A stretch of DNA of 54,594 nucleotides from NCBI GenBank assembly GCA_001566295.1, contig KQ964295.1, positions 1-54,594 on the forward strand, read 5' to 3'. The notes below the pieces were generated by a model. It did not search any database, had not been told where the DNA came from, and saw only the letters and a list, made by a program, of their open reading frames with translations. Positions 44,792 to 54,243 of the stretch are shown here, piece by piece (within the stretch, counting starts at the first letter, position 1; every line of letters starts with the position of its first letter). The DNA is from Microdochium bolleyi (taxonomy: Eukaryota; Ascomycota; Sordariomycetes; Xylariales; Microdochiaceae). Position numbers and translations under genes: made by a program.

Positions 44792-45541
44792 ATGTCTGCC
44801 AGCGAGCGCGTCTTCGGCACGCCAGAGCTCCTCGAGCTGATCCTCCTGGCCCTTCCACAACGAGACCTTTTCGCGGCAGCCCAGCGAGTCTGCTAGAAGT
44901 GGCACAGGCACATCCTGACAAGCATCTGCCTCCAGGGGTTACTTGGCTTCGCCCCTGACGACAACAGACCATCCACCACGCGAGAGCACGGCGACCTGCT
45001 CCTCCAGCGCTTCCCCAAGCTGCTCGTACACGATATCCTATGCACACCAACCAAAGGAGCTCTTCTCCAGCGACCCCAGCCCAAGCGTGGCCAGAAGCAC
45101 GACGACGCCCGTTGGCAAGCCCTTGCCACAGCCATCCGCTTCCCTTCGGCGAGCTGGCTGTCGATGCTAGTATCCCGACCGCCCGTCCGCAAGCTCGCCA
45201 TCGTCGACCAGATGCGCACGTACACCTTCCCCCAGTCCACGGGCCTGCAGTTCCGCGGCGTGTACGATTTCCCTGAGGGGCTGCTCATGGGAGAGCTGAT
45301 TTTCACGGGCATGCAGCGGCTCGGGCCGGGGTCCCCGGGGGCCCGGACGGACCCGGAGCCGCCTGGCCGGCCTGTGTCGTTCTCGCTGTCATGCCGGAGG
45401 ACAGATGTCGAGGCTGCGTGCAGGTACTGGGATGGTGGTGCGGAGGAGTCTTATTGGTGCTGGGAGGACCGGGAGCGTGAGACGATGGGCGATGAAGCGG
45501 GTGTGCTGGCGGCGCAGACGGATGCGGTGTTGGTGTTCTAG
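44792..45541 (+). pseudogene. F-box protein with a single in-frame TAG
   Basis: From the ATG at 44792 a 249-codon frame reads SASERVFGTPELLELILLAL, PQRDLFAAAQRVC, then TAG (44894-44896, codon 35). It continues in the same frame KWHRHILTSICLQGLLGFAP, LLLQRFPKLLVH, WLSMLVSRPPVRKLAIVDQM, FRGVYDFPEGLLMGELIFTG and YWDGGAEESYWCWEDRE. The first ~50 residues are the F-box, which docks on SKP1 in SCF ubiquitin ligases. The rest matches a large fungal F-box family with variable C-termini. Apart from the one TAG, which falls inside the F-box where relatives have a polar residue (CAG to TAG would explain it), the gene has no damage. The substrate is unknown. Confidence 0.7.
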
Positions 45542-46116
45542 ATGGGCAATGTGGACTCTGGAGGACACGTACTAGGCTCTCGTGAGGAGGCTTGATTCTT
45601 CGAGAAAGGCTATAGATGGACTGGACGTAGCGGCTTGACAGACCCAATGGAATAAGGTAGGGGCTTTGTAAAAAGGAGTAAAGAGAGGTAGACGTTTTCA
45701 GCGCGAGAGTCAGGGAACCGCCGTACAACTTGTCAGTCTGTAACATGTACCGGACTCGGGGAAGCTGCAAACAGTTGCATTGTGTGGCGGCCACTGTCGT
45801 TGGCAGGCCGGCCTCGACATTCCCACTGCTCGCCGCAACTACAGGCGCGACCCTTTGCCGCTTGGCGTCATGGCCATCGGTGACCGGCATCCTTGTGAAC
45901 CGATACTCTCCCCATTACTTAAGTGCCACACACCTCAAACATCAAGTCGTATATTGGGATCATAGACCATTCAGGAATCTCGAACCTCGATCGCCTCCAC
46001 TCAACGAGTCCACAGAAGCATTGCCAAATGCCTGACCTTTGCAGCTTACACAGCATTTCGACTCCAGCCTGAGTACAATACAATAGGCAAAAGCTACAGA
46101 CTTTGGTTTCACGAGC
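45542..46116. other. Spacer before the ATPase fragment
   Basis: 575 bases without a recognisable gene, probably the duplicated upstream region of the ATPase. No repeat is noted. Confidence 0.35.
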
Positions 46117-46709
46117 ATGAAGAAGAAGGGCGATGACCCCCTGGCGGGTCACGTCTCTGGGCAATCGAACAAGCCGCTGTCTCGACCGCTACACTCGTTG
46201 ACCTTTAACGACGTTGTCAAGGAGCTCGAGTCTGACGAAATCAATGGTCTCCATACCGCAGTGGCCAAGCAAAGACTCGATGAATTCGGCCCCAACGACC
46301 TCGGCGAGGCCGATGGCGTGTCCCCCGTCAAGATCATCATCGCCCAGATTGCCAATGCTATGACGCTGGTGAGTTTTCTGGAATTCCATGCTGCGACACA
46401 CCCGTTTGTTATCCAGCATACTGACAATAGTTGGTGAAAGGTGCTCATCATGGCCATGGCTGTCAGTTACGGCATCAAGTGATACATCGAGGGCGGTGTC
46501 ATTACCTTCGTCATTCTCCTCAACGTCATCGTTGGTTTTTTTCGGGAGTACTCCGCGGAGAAGACCATGGATTCTCTTCGGTCACTGAGCTCGCCCACGG
46601 CAAGCGTTGTCCGCGATGGCAAGTCCAGCGTCATCCCTTCTGGGGACATCGTGCCCGGTGACCTCATCGAGCTCAAGACTGGTGACATTATTCCTGCTGA
46701 TGCCCGGTA
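46117..46709 (+). pseudogene. ENA-type Na+ P-type ATPase, N-terminal fragment
   Basis: The frame reads PLSRPLHSLTFNDVVKELES, GLHTAVAKQRLDEFGPNDLG and VKIIIAQIANAMTL. After a 72-nt GTGAGT...GAAAG intron (46369-46440) it reads VLIMAMAVSYGIK, TGA at 46480-46482, YIEGGVITFVILLNVIVGFF, REYSAEKTMDSLRSLSSPTA, and IVPGDLIELKTGDIIPADAR. This is the cation-ATPase N-terminus, two membrane helices and the first part of the actuator domain of fungal ENA sodium-exporting ATPases (normally >1,000 residues). TGA replaces W. After PADAR a GTACGC donor is seen, and then an LTR scrap begins near 46740. The phosphorylation and nucleotide-binding domains are absent. A truncated duplicate. Confidence 0.8.
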
Positions 46710-46740
46710 CGCCTAACCGAGATTCAATCCACATGATCAT

Positions 46741-46812
46741 TTAGGATAGTACGCGATAGAGGATAAAGGGTATTTAGTATGGAGGATTTTCTAAATAGAT
46801 AGTTATTACCTT
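46741..46812. mobile_element. LTR fragment (left part), interrupted by Tigger copy 2
   Basis: GGTATTTAGTATGGAGGATT and following bases align with the solo LTR around 27757-27805. The differences are mostly G to A and C to T, so this copy looks more RIP-mutated. The LTR resumes at 48677-48712 on the other side of the transposon (TACTTTAGCGG...CTAAGTATTATTCTTAC). Only about 100 bp of the LTR remains in total. Confidence 0.75.
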
Positions 46813-46814
46813 TA

Positions 46815-48676
46815 ACGTAATCCACAAGTGACCCGCCCACACAAGTGACCCGGCCACTTTTCAAGCACTCGTACGACAACGTATAAGAGATATCAACCAC
46901 AACGCCTTAAATCAATTGAAACTATTCAGACCCCTCTTCTCCAGAGGCAGACTCAACTTTCTGACAGGTACGCGCATTATGACCGGGCTCGCCACAGACG
47001 CCACAGCGCCGCGCGCGCGTTTCTGGCCTCCTCGTACGACCACCATTCCGAGTCGTTTCTGTAACTAACTGTACCGTCGCGTCTAATTGAGACTTCAAAT
47101 CTTCTGCCTGGTTAATTGTAAGGGAACCTCCTTTCTGTAATTGCTTTTTCTTCGTACGACGACAGCGGCTAAGGCGGTCATTTGCATCTCGAAGTTCGGC
47201 CAGGTCGTGGCGCATGAGCGTCTGCTCATGCACCATCATCGAGATTCCTTTATTTAGCTGCCGTAAGCCTGCAATAATTGACGAAGGAGAGCTTCCTTGA
47301 TGTCGTACGATACGATTTTTAATGTATTCCGTCTGCGATTCGGCCTCAATTGGATTGTTCGGCGTCTTTGAGACCCATGGTGGTGGCAGGCCAGCAGAGG
47401 ACCCCGGGGGTGTTGGCGTACGAAGCTTCATATCTAGCTGTGAAATCACATAATTCGGGTCGTACGGTACTAGGCCTGTCGCTCTAAAGCCTGCCTGGAT
47501 ATTTGATTTGGTTATTGCAGCGTTGTGCGCCTTATAAAAGGCTGGGAGGAAGTCCTCCTTCGAAACGTGGGTTACATGCGCCCGCATTAGACCTTCGATT
47601 TCTTTACTGTACGCCCGTTTCAGAGGCCCAAAGCACCCGACATCGAGAGGCTGGAGCTTATGCGACGAATGAGCAGGCATACAGAGCGTTACGATGTTCT
47701 GTTCCTTACAGTAGAGCTCGAAATCGACCGAATGGTGGCTCTCGTGGCCGTCGAGGATTAGGAGCCGGTGGGTGCCCTTCATACGACCTTTTGTATGGAA
47801 ATCGAAGTGTTTTACCCATTCTAGGCCTCGCTCGTTCGTCGTCCACCCGTTTTCGGAGAGTGCGATTACCCAGTCGGACGGTAAAGGGCTGTCGGAGGTC
47901 CAGGAGTCGAGATGGACCTTGCCTGCGAAGATGATGTATGGCGGGATCGAATTGCCGTACGACCCGATGCACTGGATTACTGTAACCCATTCCTGATTCC
48001 CTTGTTGTACGGCTCTAGGCCTTCCACGTCGATCAGAGGTCGTAACGACTGTTTCTGCAGAGATTTTGCCCATCGCAAACCCAGTCTCGTCAAAGTTATA
48101 GATATCGTTATCGTGGATCCCGTATTTCGCGATTATGTTTCGTACGAGCGAAAACCACGCGCGATACGCGTCAGGATCTTCACAGAGGACTCTCTGATAG
48201 TCGATTCTTCGATTAAAACGCGTTCGGAGCTCGGGTCGTCGTCGTACGAAGTTTACAGCCCAGTTGGTCCCGATGCGTGGCGCGTCGCGTACTTGAAGGA
48301 GTCGATCCGCCATTTCTCGAACACCACCGAGGCGCGGTGGAAATGAACGCGAATCTAGGTCGATTATGTATCGTACGATACTATCCTCTTCGTACGAGGT
48401 CAATTTCTGGCAGGGTGGTCGGATTTCTCGTTTGGCGCTGTGCGCCTCTTCGTCGGTCTTGGAGTGTTGTACGAGGCGCATTGAAGATCTGTGCAGCCTT
48501 TCGTACACTTAATTTTGGGTCCGATTTAAGCGCCTGAAGCGCTAGAATAAGGTCGCATTCATTTGATTGACGTTCCATAATTACTGGTGGAGAAAAAGGA
48601 GAAGAAAGGGAGCCTGTACGGAAATGACGGAAAGTGGCCGGGTCACTTGTGTGGCCGGGTCACTTGTGGATTACGT
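46815..48676 (-). mobile_element. Pogo/Tigger-type DNA transposon, copy 2 (near-intact)
   Basis: 1,862 bp with ~46-bp TIRs starting ACGTAATCCACAAGTGACCC, one mismatch between ends, flanked by TA at 46813-46814 and 48677-48678. It is inserted in a decayed LTR. Each TIR contains two CACAAGTGACCCGGC-like units. The outer 16 bases match copy 1, but the inner repeat differs (ACCCGGC instead of GGTGAATCA), so the two are separate subfamilies with nearly the same transposase. The orientation is opposite to copy 1. Confidence 0.9.
46922..48578 (-). CDS. Tigger/pogo DDE transposase, one frameshift from intact
   Basis: The ATG at 48578 begins ERQSNECDLILALQALKSD and the helix-turn-helix SVRKAAQIFNAPRTTLQ. 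The rest lies in the adjoining frame (48508-46922): the second DNA-binding region GGVREMADRLLQVRDAPRIG, catalytic YNFDETGFAMG, LLILDGHESHHS, HSSHKLQPLDVGCF, GFRATGLVPYDP, the basic coil, and a complete CCHC zinc knuckle CGVCGEPGHNARTC before TAG. Compared with copy 1 this copy has one extra base within about 48435-48465, between the HTH and the CENP-B-like part, which separates the HTH from the catalytic frame. The catalytic domain and knuckle have no stop. It may supply a truncated but folded transposase, or be active if the indel is an error. Confidence 0.88.
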
Positions 48677-48712
48677 TATACTTTAGCGGTTTGTCTAAGT
48701 ATTATTCTTACC

Positions 48713-48964
48713 TACACTGGGACGAACGGGGTGGAAGACGAGGACGAGGAAGACACAGCCGTTGGCGTGCAGGAGCACGTCAGCGGCGCTGTGGATCAGC
48801 CCGGAGTCGCAGAGATCGGGGACCGACTAGCACTTCCCGAAACACTAGAGGAGGGCCGCGAGAGGTGGAGAGACTTCCTCCGGCGCAGATTCGTGCTCGG
48901 CCGTGACGACGATTTCGACTATGGACCAGTGGACGAGAACGACGAACTTTCTTCAAGTGATTGA
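48713..48964 (+). pseudogene. CCDC97-like C-terminal fragment
   Basis: Directly after the LTR end the frame reads an acidic EDEDEEDTAVG stretch, IGDRLALPETLEEGRERWRD and FLRRRFVLGRDDDFDYGPVD, ending ENDELSSSD and TGA (48962-48964). The RRRF-x-G-x-D-x-DFDY-xx-VD signature resembles the C-terminus of coiled-coil domain protein 97 homologues, found in association with the spliceosomal SF3b complex in animals. Only this exon-like tail is present. The 5' part is replaced by the LTR. Assignment is from one short motif. Confidence 0.45.
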
Positions 48965-51010
48965 TCTTGTTCACAAGCGCATCTGAATAGTCACAGGTGT
49001 ATATGGGGACAAGACGAATTAACAACGGGAAAATGTGATTCTCTTAGAAAAAGAACTGCCCCCGAGTCAAAATTGCCTTGTGGTGGTGTGGTGTACACCA
49101 TGACCGTATACGTGCGTTTTTTTGCTCAGGATGACACCACGTTCTCCTAGTATTCTACACATGCCGTGGTGGCACCGGGCGAAATACCAAAGAACTGACA
49201 CCGTGGGGAATAAACAACAACCGTGGAGCATATGACCGGCGTGATCCTGGATGATATTGCAGTTTAGGAGTCCCCCTCGTCCCCTCCCCCCCCCCTTCTG
49301 CTGAACACGCAGGGTCTTCTCTAAGTACTTCATGAACACGCAACGGACGACCACGAGTTGAACAGAGTTTCGTGTCACCTCTCCTACTGTACAATATCGG
49401 GAGAGTCAAATACCATATTAAAAACACGCCCCATGTAACTACCAAAGACCTAGAGAACATAATCGACAAGGGATAGCGCACAGTAGCTCAAAAGAAGCTC
49501 GACGACGTCGTCTCCAGTTTCAATACGAGGCTCGAGCAGGTGTTCAAGGCAGGTGGTGACCGTATTGCGCACTGATTAGGGGATACTATATATATTCCAC
49601 TTTCGTATGCAATTTGTATGATCGAGAAAAGAAACTGTTAGTACAACCCCTGCATCTTGGTGTTAGGTTGGCAGATTCCCACAGGGTTTGGTCTCAGGAT
49701 CATCATGCCAGGATACCACTGAGTCTCCCCGCGCCGCCCGCAGCAAGCCAGAACCGGTGTGCTATTACATCGCCTTATGTTAGAGGTATCTAATGAGGCA
49801 AGGGGCTCGTTCCCCTTGCTCCCAATGGAGCAAAAATACACATCATGTTTAATCAATGGGTGTCGGTGAAAAGCCCCCAACCTTTATCATTTGGCGAATC
49901 ATGCGACGCACGCAGCATGCTGCGAGCACAGCTCTGTGGAGAAGCCCTGACCAATGGAGGCCGCTGTTGGACCCAACGCTGCGTCGCCATCGACGGGTAA
50001 CCAAAAACTGTCGCTAAACTTGTCGCACGAGAGGCTGTAGCTTGGGCCGGCACAGTCGGAGACTGTGTTGTTCTGCGTGTCCGCTAGGGCGGAGCCCATG
50101 TTAAATACCAAGGGGTTCTCCATAACGGGATGGCTTTGTAGGGTAGAATGTAGAGCTAGTGGTGAGAAGGGCTCTGTCGTTGGATGTGTGTGGTGAGGCA
50201 GTGAAGAGTGTGAGCGAGTGAGAGCAAGAAAACTAGCGTCAATAAGCTGCTACTCGGGACCTGTGCAGAGGCTCTTTTGTAAAACAATCTAGCAGCCAGG
50301 CGGCAAGTGACGTCACGCGGGGCCGGTGGGCCGGGCTTGGGACAACGACAGCCCTAGGACCTGGGGACTAACTGACAGGTAGAACAGGCCACTGCAGAGC
50401 AGGTATGAAGGTTTGCTCGTGGCAGCTGCCCCGCCTGGCGCACGGCCATTGGCACAGCTGCTGCTGACCATGTCGACCGTCAAGGGGCACTGCGCTGTAA
50501 GTAGGCACAGGGAGGGTTGGGTGGCGAGGCCGCTCTACCGAGCCTATCACCATGCTTGCACTCCAACGAGCTGTTTTAGGTCCTGGGTGCGCGCCGCCTT
50601 TCATACAGGCTCCTCAAGTTTGTGATTGGCTTAACGGCGTAGACCCCGCTGTGCTCTGCCGATTTGTCGGGTCCGGCATCTACTCTTCTGCATGCGCAGC
50701 ACAGTTTCCCATGAACATGATGGAGTTTCACATTGTCCCTGTTGGGGTCCTGTTGCCACTGCCAGGCCCAGCCCTGGCGTGAACGTTGAGCGAGCTTGTG
50801 TCGTGGTTGGACACAATTGGAGAAGTGGACCCTAGAAGGGACCCTGGAGGTGGAGTCCCAGGTGCCACGGAAAATACCGCCGCTACGCGCAAGCACGCCT
50901 GCAGCTGCCGGGGCTGGATTTGGAAGGCACTCCAGCTCTGGTAAAGTCTGGCCGATCTTTGCCACCCCGCAAGTCCAGCTGTCTGCTCCAAAACATGTCC
51001 TCCTGGCTAG
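48965..51010. other. Gene-poor stretch
   Basis: About 2 kb with no recognised gene. It contains a C/G homopolymer patch at 49281-49297 and scattered short ORFs. A 74-codon minus-strand ORF at 49899-50123 (MENPLVFNMGSALADTQNN start, five cysteines) has protein-like composition but no family I recognise and no signal peptide, so it is not called separately. Confidence 0.35.
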
Positions 51011-51015
51011 ACCAC

Positions 51016-51253
51016 GCACCATGAGGCAAATGAAGGTGGCATGACCCCCCCCTTGTAGCTGCTAAGACGCTAAATATTACGCTCCACGTTATGATTGCTA
51101 TCGATAAGTTGATCGGATCAGATCTCTATTGATTGATCAGAGCCCTCTGTCAGCTCCATATAAATATACAAATTGGACAGCCTAAAAAAGAATTGTTAGT
51201 GCGATAATCTAAAGCAGGGGGGAGGTCGTGCCACCTTCATTTGCCCCATGGTG
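51016..51253. mobile_element. MITE-like element with ~39-bp inverted repeats
   Basis: The left end at 51016 (GCACCATGAGGCAAATGAAG continuing GTGGCATGACCCCC) is matched by its reverse complement at the right end, with about three mismatches. The interior of ~160 bp is AT-rich and has no ORF. Total length is 238 bp. No convincing target duplication was seen. Non-autonomous DNA-transposon character; the partner element is unknown. It sits just upstream of the GAF-REC gene. Confidence 0.65.
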
Positions 51254-51360
51254 CCACGATAACCATAGCCCCATCGCCATCTTTGAACGCCCGCGATACC
51301 TTCGCCCGTCCTCTCAGAGCTGGCGACCGCCAGGCCACCTCCACGGGCCACTCCAGGGCC

Positions 51361-53257
51361 ATGGCCGTGCCCGCCACCGCCCGCAGGCTTGACGTCCTGC
51401 GCGAGAGGGAGGTCTACCGCCTGCTGCCCCAGCTGTACGTCTCGACGTCTTCTCTCGCGCCCTCTAGATTTCTCTGCACAATCACAAGCCACTGTCTCAT
51501 CCATGACCCCAACTGGCCCTCGTCTCCCGCGTCGTCCCAGTCTCGACGAGCCCTCGCCGCCTCTCCGGCGTATGTCTTCCGACTCTGGCTCTGGCTCCGG
51601 CTACGGCCTCTACTATAGGAACGCTACCGATAACGACCACGCCGTACTGCCTGTGAGCACCCACGATTCCGTCCTTGCCTGCCTTGCCCAGCTCGGCGCC
51701 CTCCGCCTCAACGCCCGTCGCTGTCTCGTCTCCCTCTTCGACCGCCACCGCCAACTCGTCGTCGCCGAGGCCACTCAGGACTCGCATCTTCTGTCTGCCG
51801 ATGCCCGTGCTCTCGGCCAGACGTGGCTCGGCGGCACCGCCATTCCTCGCACCTCAGACATTCTGCGGCCATATGCTCAATAATCCCGACTTTAGCTCCG
51901 CCTTGCTGCCCAGCTCTGTCGCCGTTTCCGTCGTCCCGGACCTCGCTCTCGACCCCCGCTTCAGCGGTCGCCCCTTCATCGCCGGCGTCCCCTTCATTCG
52001 CTTCTACGCTGGCGTATCCCTCGTCTCCCGCACGGGCATCACTATCGGTGTTGTCTGCGTCTTTGATGAAACCACCCGCCTGGGTCTCGATCAAGCCCAG
52101 CTCGACTTCCTCCACGAGCTCTCGCGCATTGTCACCACACACCTCGAGTCCTCCCAGCCAGCCGCCAACCCTCCGCCGCGGCGAGCAAATGCTACGTGGC
52201 CTTGGCAGCTTCTTTAAGGGCCGCGCCAGTGTACCTCGGCGGGCCCGCCGCGACGACAACGACGACGACGGGGGCAGTCGTCCTGACGGCACAATTCCGC
52301 ACCGACCTCAGCCGGTCCCTGTGCAGTCGAGGGTCACGGACGGACCAGCCACGCAGATCTCTGGCCTGGAATGTCGGCAAATCAAGACATCTGTCACCAC
52401 GGACAGCGTGGACAGCACCAATTCTGCAAGCTCGGTCAAGACGATCCGCACTATGTTTGCTCTGAGCCGTTATAACGACGCCAAGATTTCGGTGCTTGTC
52501 GGGTCTATCGCTCCAGCGCCTAGACTACGTTCATTTATCAACTCACTCGTAACACCTGATTCCGTTTCCGGCGGCGAGTTCCCGTTCATGGCGGATTTGG
52601 ACAACCAGTCTACCCTTTCTGGGCTCATTGGGTTGCGACCGCAGGTGCACGGAAGGGCTTCGATCGATGCGAGTGTGGAGAATGCTACCTCCTCAACTGA
52701 GTCTGCCGAGGTGTCTAGCTGCGAAACGAAAGCAGATGCGGGGCCAGCTCACGTCACTTCATGGCGTGGTCTTGGGGAAGATACCACGATGACCGCACAG
52801 AGAAACGTGTTTCTGTTGGTGGACGACAATGTCGTCAATCTAACGGTATGTGCATTTGTTATTCTACCAACTGTGCCATGTTGCCACAACCACATACAGC
52901 AAGCTGAGAAACGAGTACCACCCCTACCAACAGATCCTCATCGCATGGGTGAAGAAGCTCGGGCGCCCATACCAGACCGCAGTTGACGGGCAAGAAGCAG
53001 TCGACAAGTACACTGCCCACGCCGGCGTCTTTAACCACATCCTGATGGATATCTCCATGCCCGTCATGGACGGACTCGAGGCGACGCGCGGCATCCGCGA
53101 ACTCGAATTCGTAGAGCAGCTCGAGCCCTCCAAAATCATAGCGCTGACCGGACTTGCCTCGGCGGAGGTGCAAAAGGCGGCTTTTGCCAGTGGCGTCGAT
53201 GTATTCTTGACCAAGCCGGTGCGCTTCAAAGATCTTTCGCCTTTGCTCACTCATTGA
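51361..53257 (+). pseudogene. GAF-REC remnant of a hybrid histidine kinase (kinase core deleted)
   Basis: Starts MAVPATARRLDVLREREVYR (51361). The GAF part is LPVSTHDSVLACLAQLGALR, RRCLVSLFDRHRQLVVAEAT, WLGGTAIPRTSDI, VSVVPDLALDPRFSGRPF, RFYAGVSLVSRTGITIGVVC and LRGLGSFFKGR. It is the same fungal family as the fragment at 19-21 kb. About 200 residues of low-complexity linker lead directly to a receiver domain: VFLLVDDNVVNLT, an 88-nt intron (52846-52933), ILIAWVKKLGRPY, phosphoacceptor HILMDISMPVMDGLEATRGI and DVFLTKPVRF. No H-box or HATPase motif lies between them. One-base shifts near 51861 (TSDI/CGHML) and 52185 (before LRRGEQM) break the frame, and the exon structure before 51480 is unclear. 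Confidence 0.75.
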
Positions 53258-53619
53258 AATACGACAGAGTGCTATTCCCCCATTGCAGACACGTCAATCG
53301 CGACCGTTATGAAGTTTTGTTTTCGGTGGTTTCTGCGTACATGTACACGAATTCTGTTTGCATTTGCATCGGCGTACACGCTTGGAACGAAAAGTACTCA
53401 GGCTTTGGGTTAGCTCGAATTGGTCCTGGTATTTCTTATTTGTTTTCATCTGGCTGGGGGTTTGCCTGTCTCGGAACTGGCACCGCCAGGCTGTCATGAC
53501 GAACGACATAACGAAGCAAAAGAGCAGGTTTGAATTAGAGTTGTTGTTCTGCTGGGCCTGGTTGTAGACTGCTAGTGTCCTTTGGGCAGCGAAGATTTGG
53601 GACAATATTTACACGTAGT
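53258..53619. other. 3' spacer
   Basis: 362 bases between convergent genes. No recognisable feature. Confidence 0.4.
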
Positions 53620-54061
53620 CAAGCGCCGAAATGAAGCTTCTATGCCGAAGCTTTTGGATGTCGTGGAGACTCCTCTCGGCTGCACTTCCTCGAAAAGCTC
53701 TGACATTCACGAACTTTCCGGGAGACGAGAGTTCCATTGCGAGAAAAGTCTCAGGGCCAAGATCGAGCCATGTAAGGACTCTAATGTACTTCTGCCAAGG
53801 ATCTCCGAGTTGCGCCCCTAGAATGTCGACGTGTGAAGCCTGGCTCCTGGTCTATGACGCGATAATCTTAGCGGGCTGATAGGTAACACCCTTTGTTTCT
53901 GTGTGATAGTCAGACTCTTTCTTTCTCTTGGTTTGGTGCTCAGTGGGTGATATCGGAGCCAGCACAGCTTGGGGCTGCCTTCTTTTAAGCACAGCTCCTG
54001 GGCAAGCACTGTTTCGCTCTTTAATATAGATCTGTGTGAACCTTGCGCCCTTCTTGTCCAT
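53620..54061 (-). pseudogene. Kinase-like N-terminal fragment with one TAG
   Basis: From the ATG at 54061 the frame reads MDKKGARFTQIYIKERNS, a basic K/R-rich segment, and YQPAKIIAS, then TAG (53852-53854). It continues in the same frame TRSQASHVDILGAQLGDPW, QKYIRVLTWLDLGPETFLAM, PGKFVNVRAFRGSAAERSL and QKLRHRSFISALDYV, where a GTGTAA donor-like site follows. The FVNVRAF ... LRHRSFISALDYV pattern resembles the beta-3 strand to alpha-C to beta-4 portion of divergent fungal protein kinases (LxHxNFV). No catalytic loop is visible downstream. Weak but protein-like. The single TAG is again the only lesion in the readable part. Confidence 0.4.
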
Positions 54062-54243
54062 TTCTCAAGCTAGTGCCTAGATTTGGCAGAGAACCGTATG
54101 CGCTTCCATCTTTTTATGTATAACGGTTGCCGATAGGTCGTGGGCCACGAAGGGAACAGGAGCCCCACTTTGGAGCCTCCGGGATAGTCAAGTTCGAAGA
54201 CCACCGCACACCTTCTAAGCAACGAGACTCAACAGCCCTTACA

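Noticed and set aside
6044..53854. TAG reassigned to a sense codon in this organism
   Set aside because: Well-placed natural ends of phytochrome, KAPA synthase, biotin synthase, the F-box gene and transposase copy 2 all use TAG, and some other breaks use TAA or TGA.
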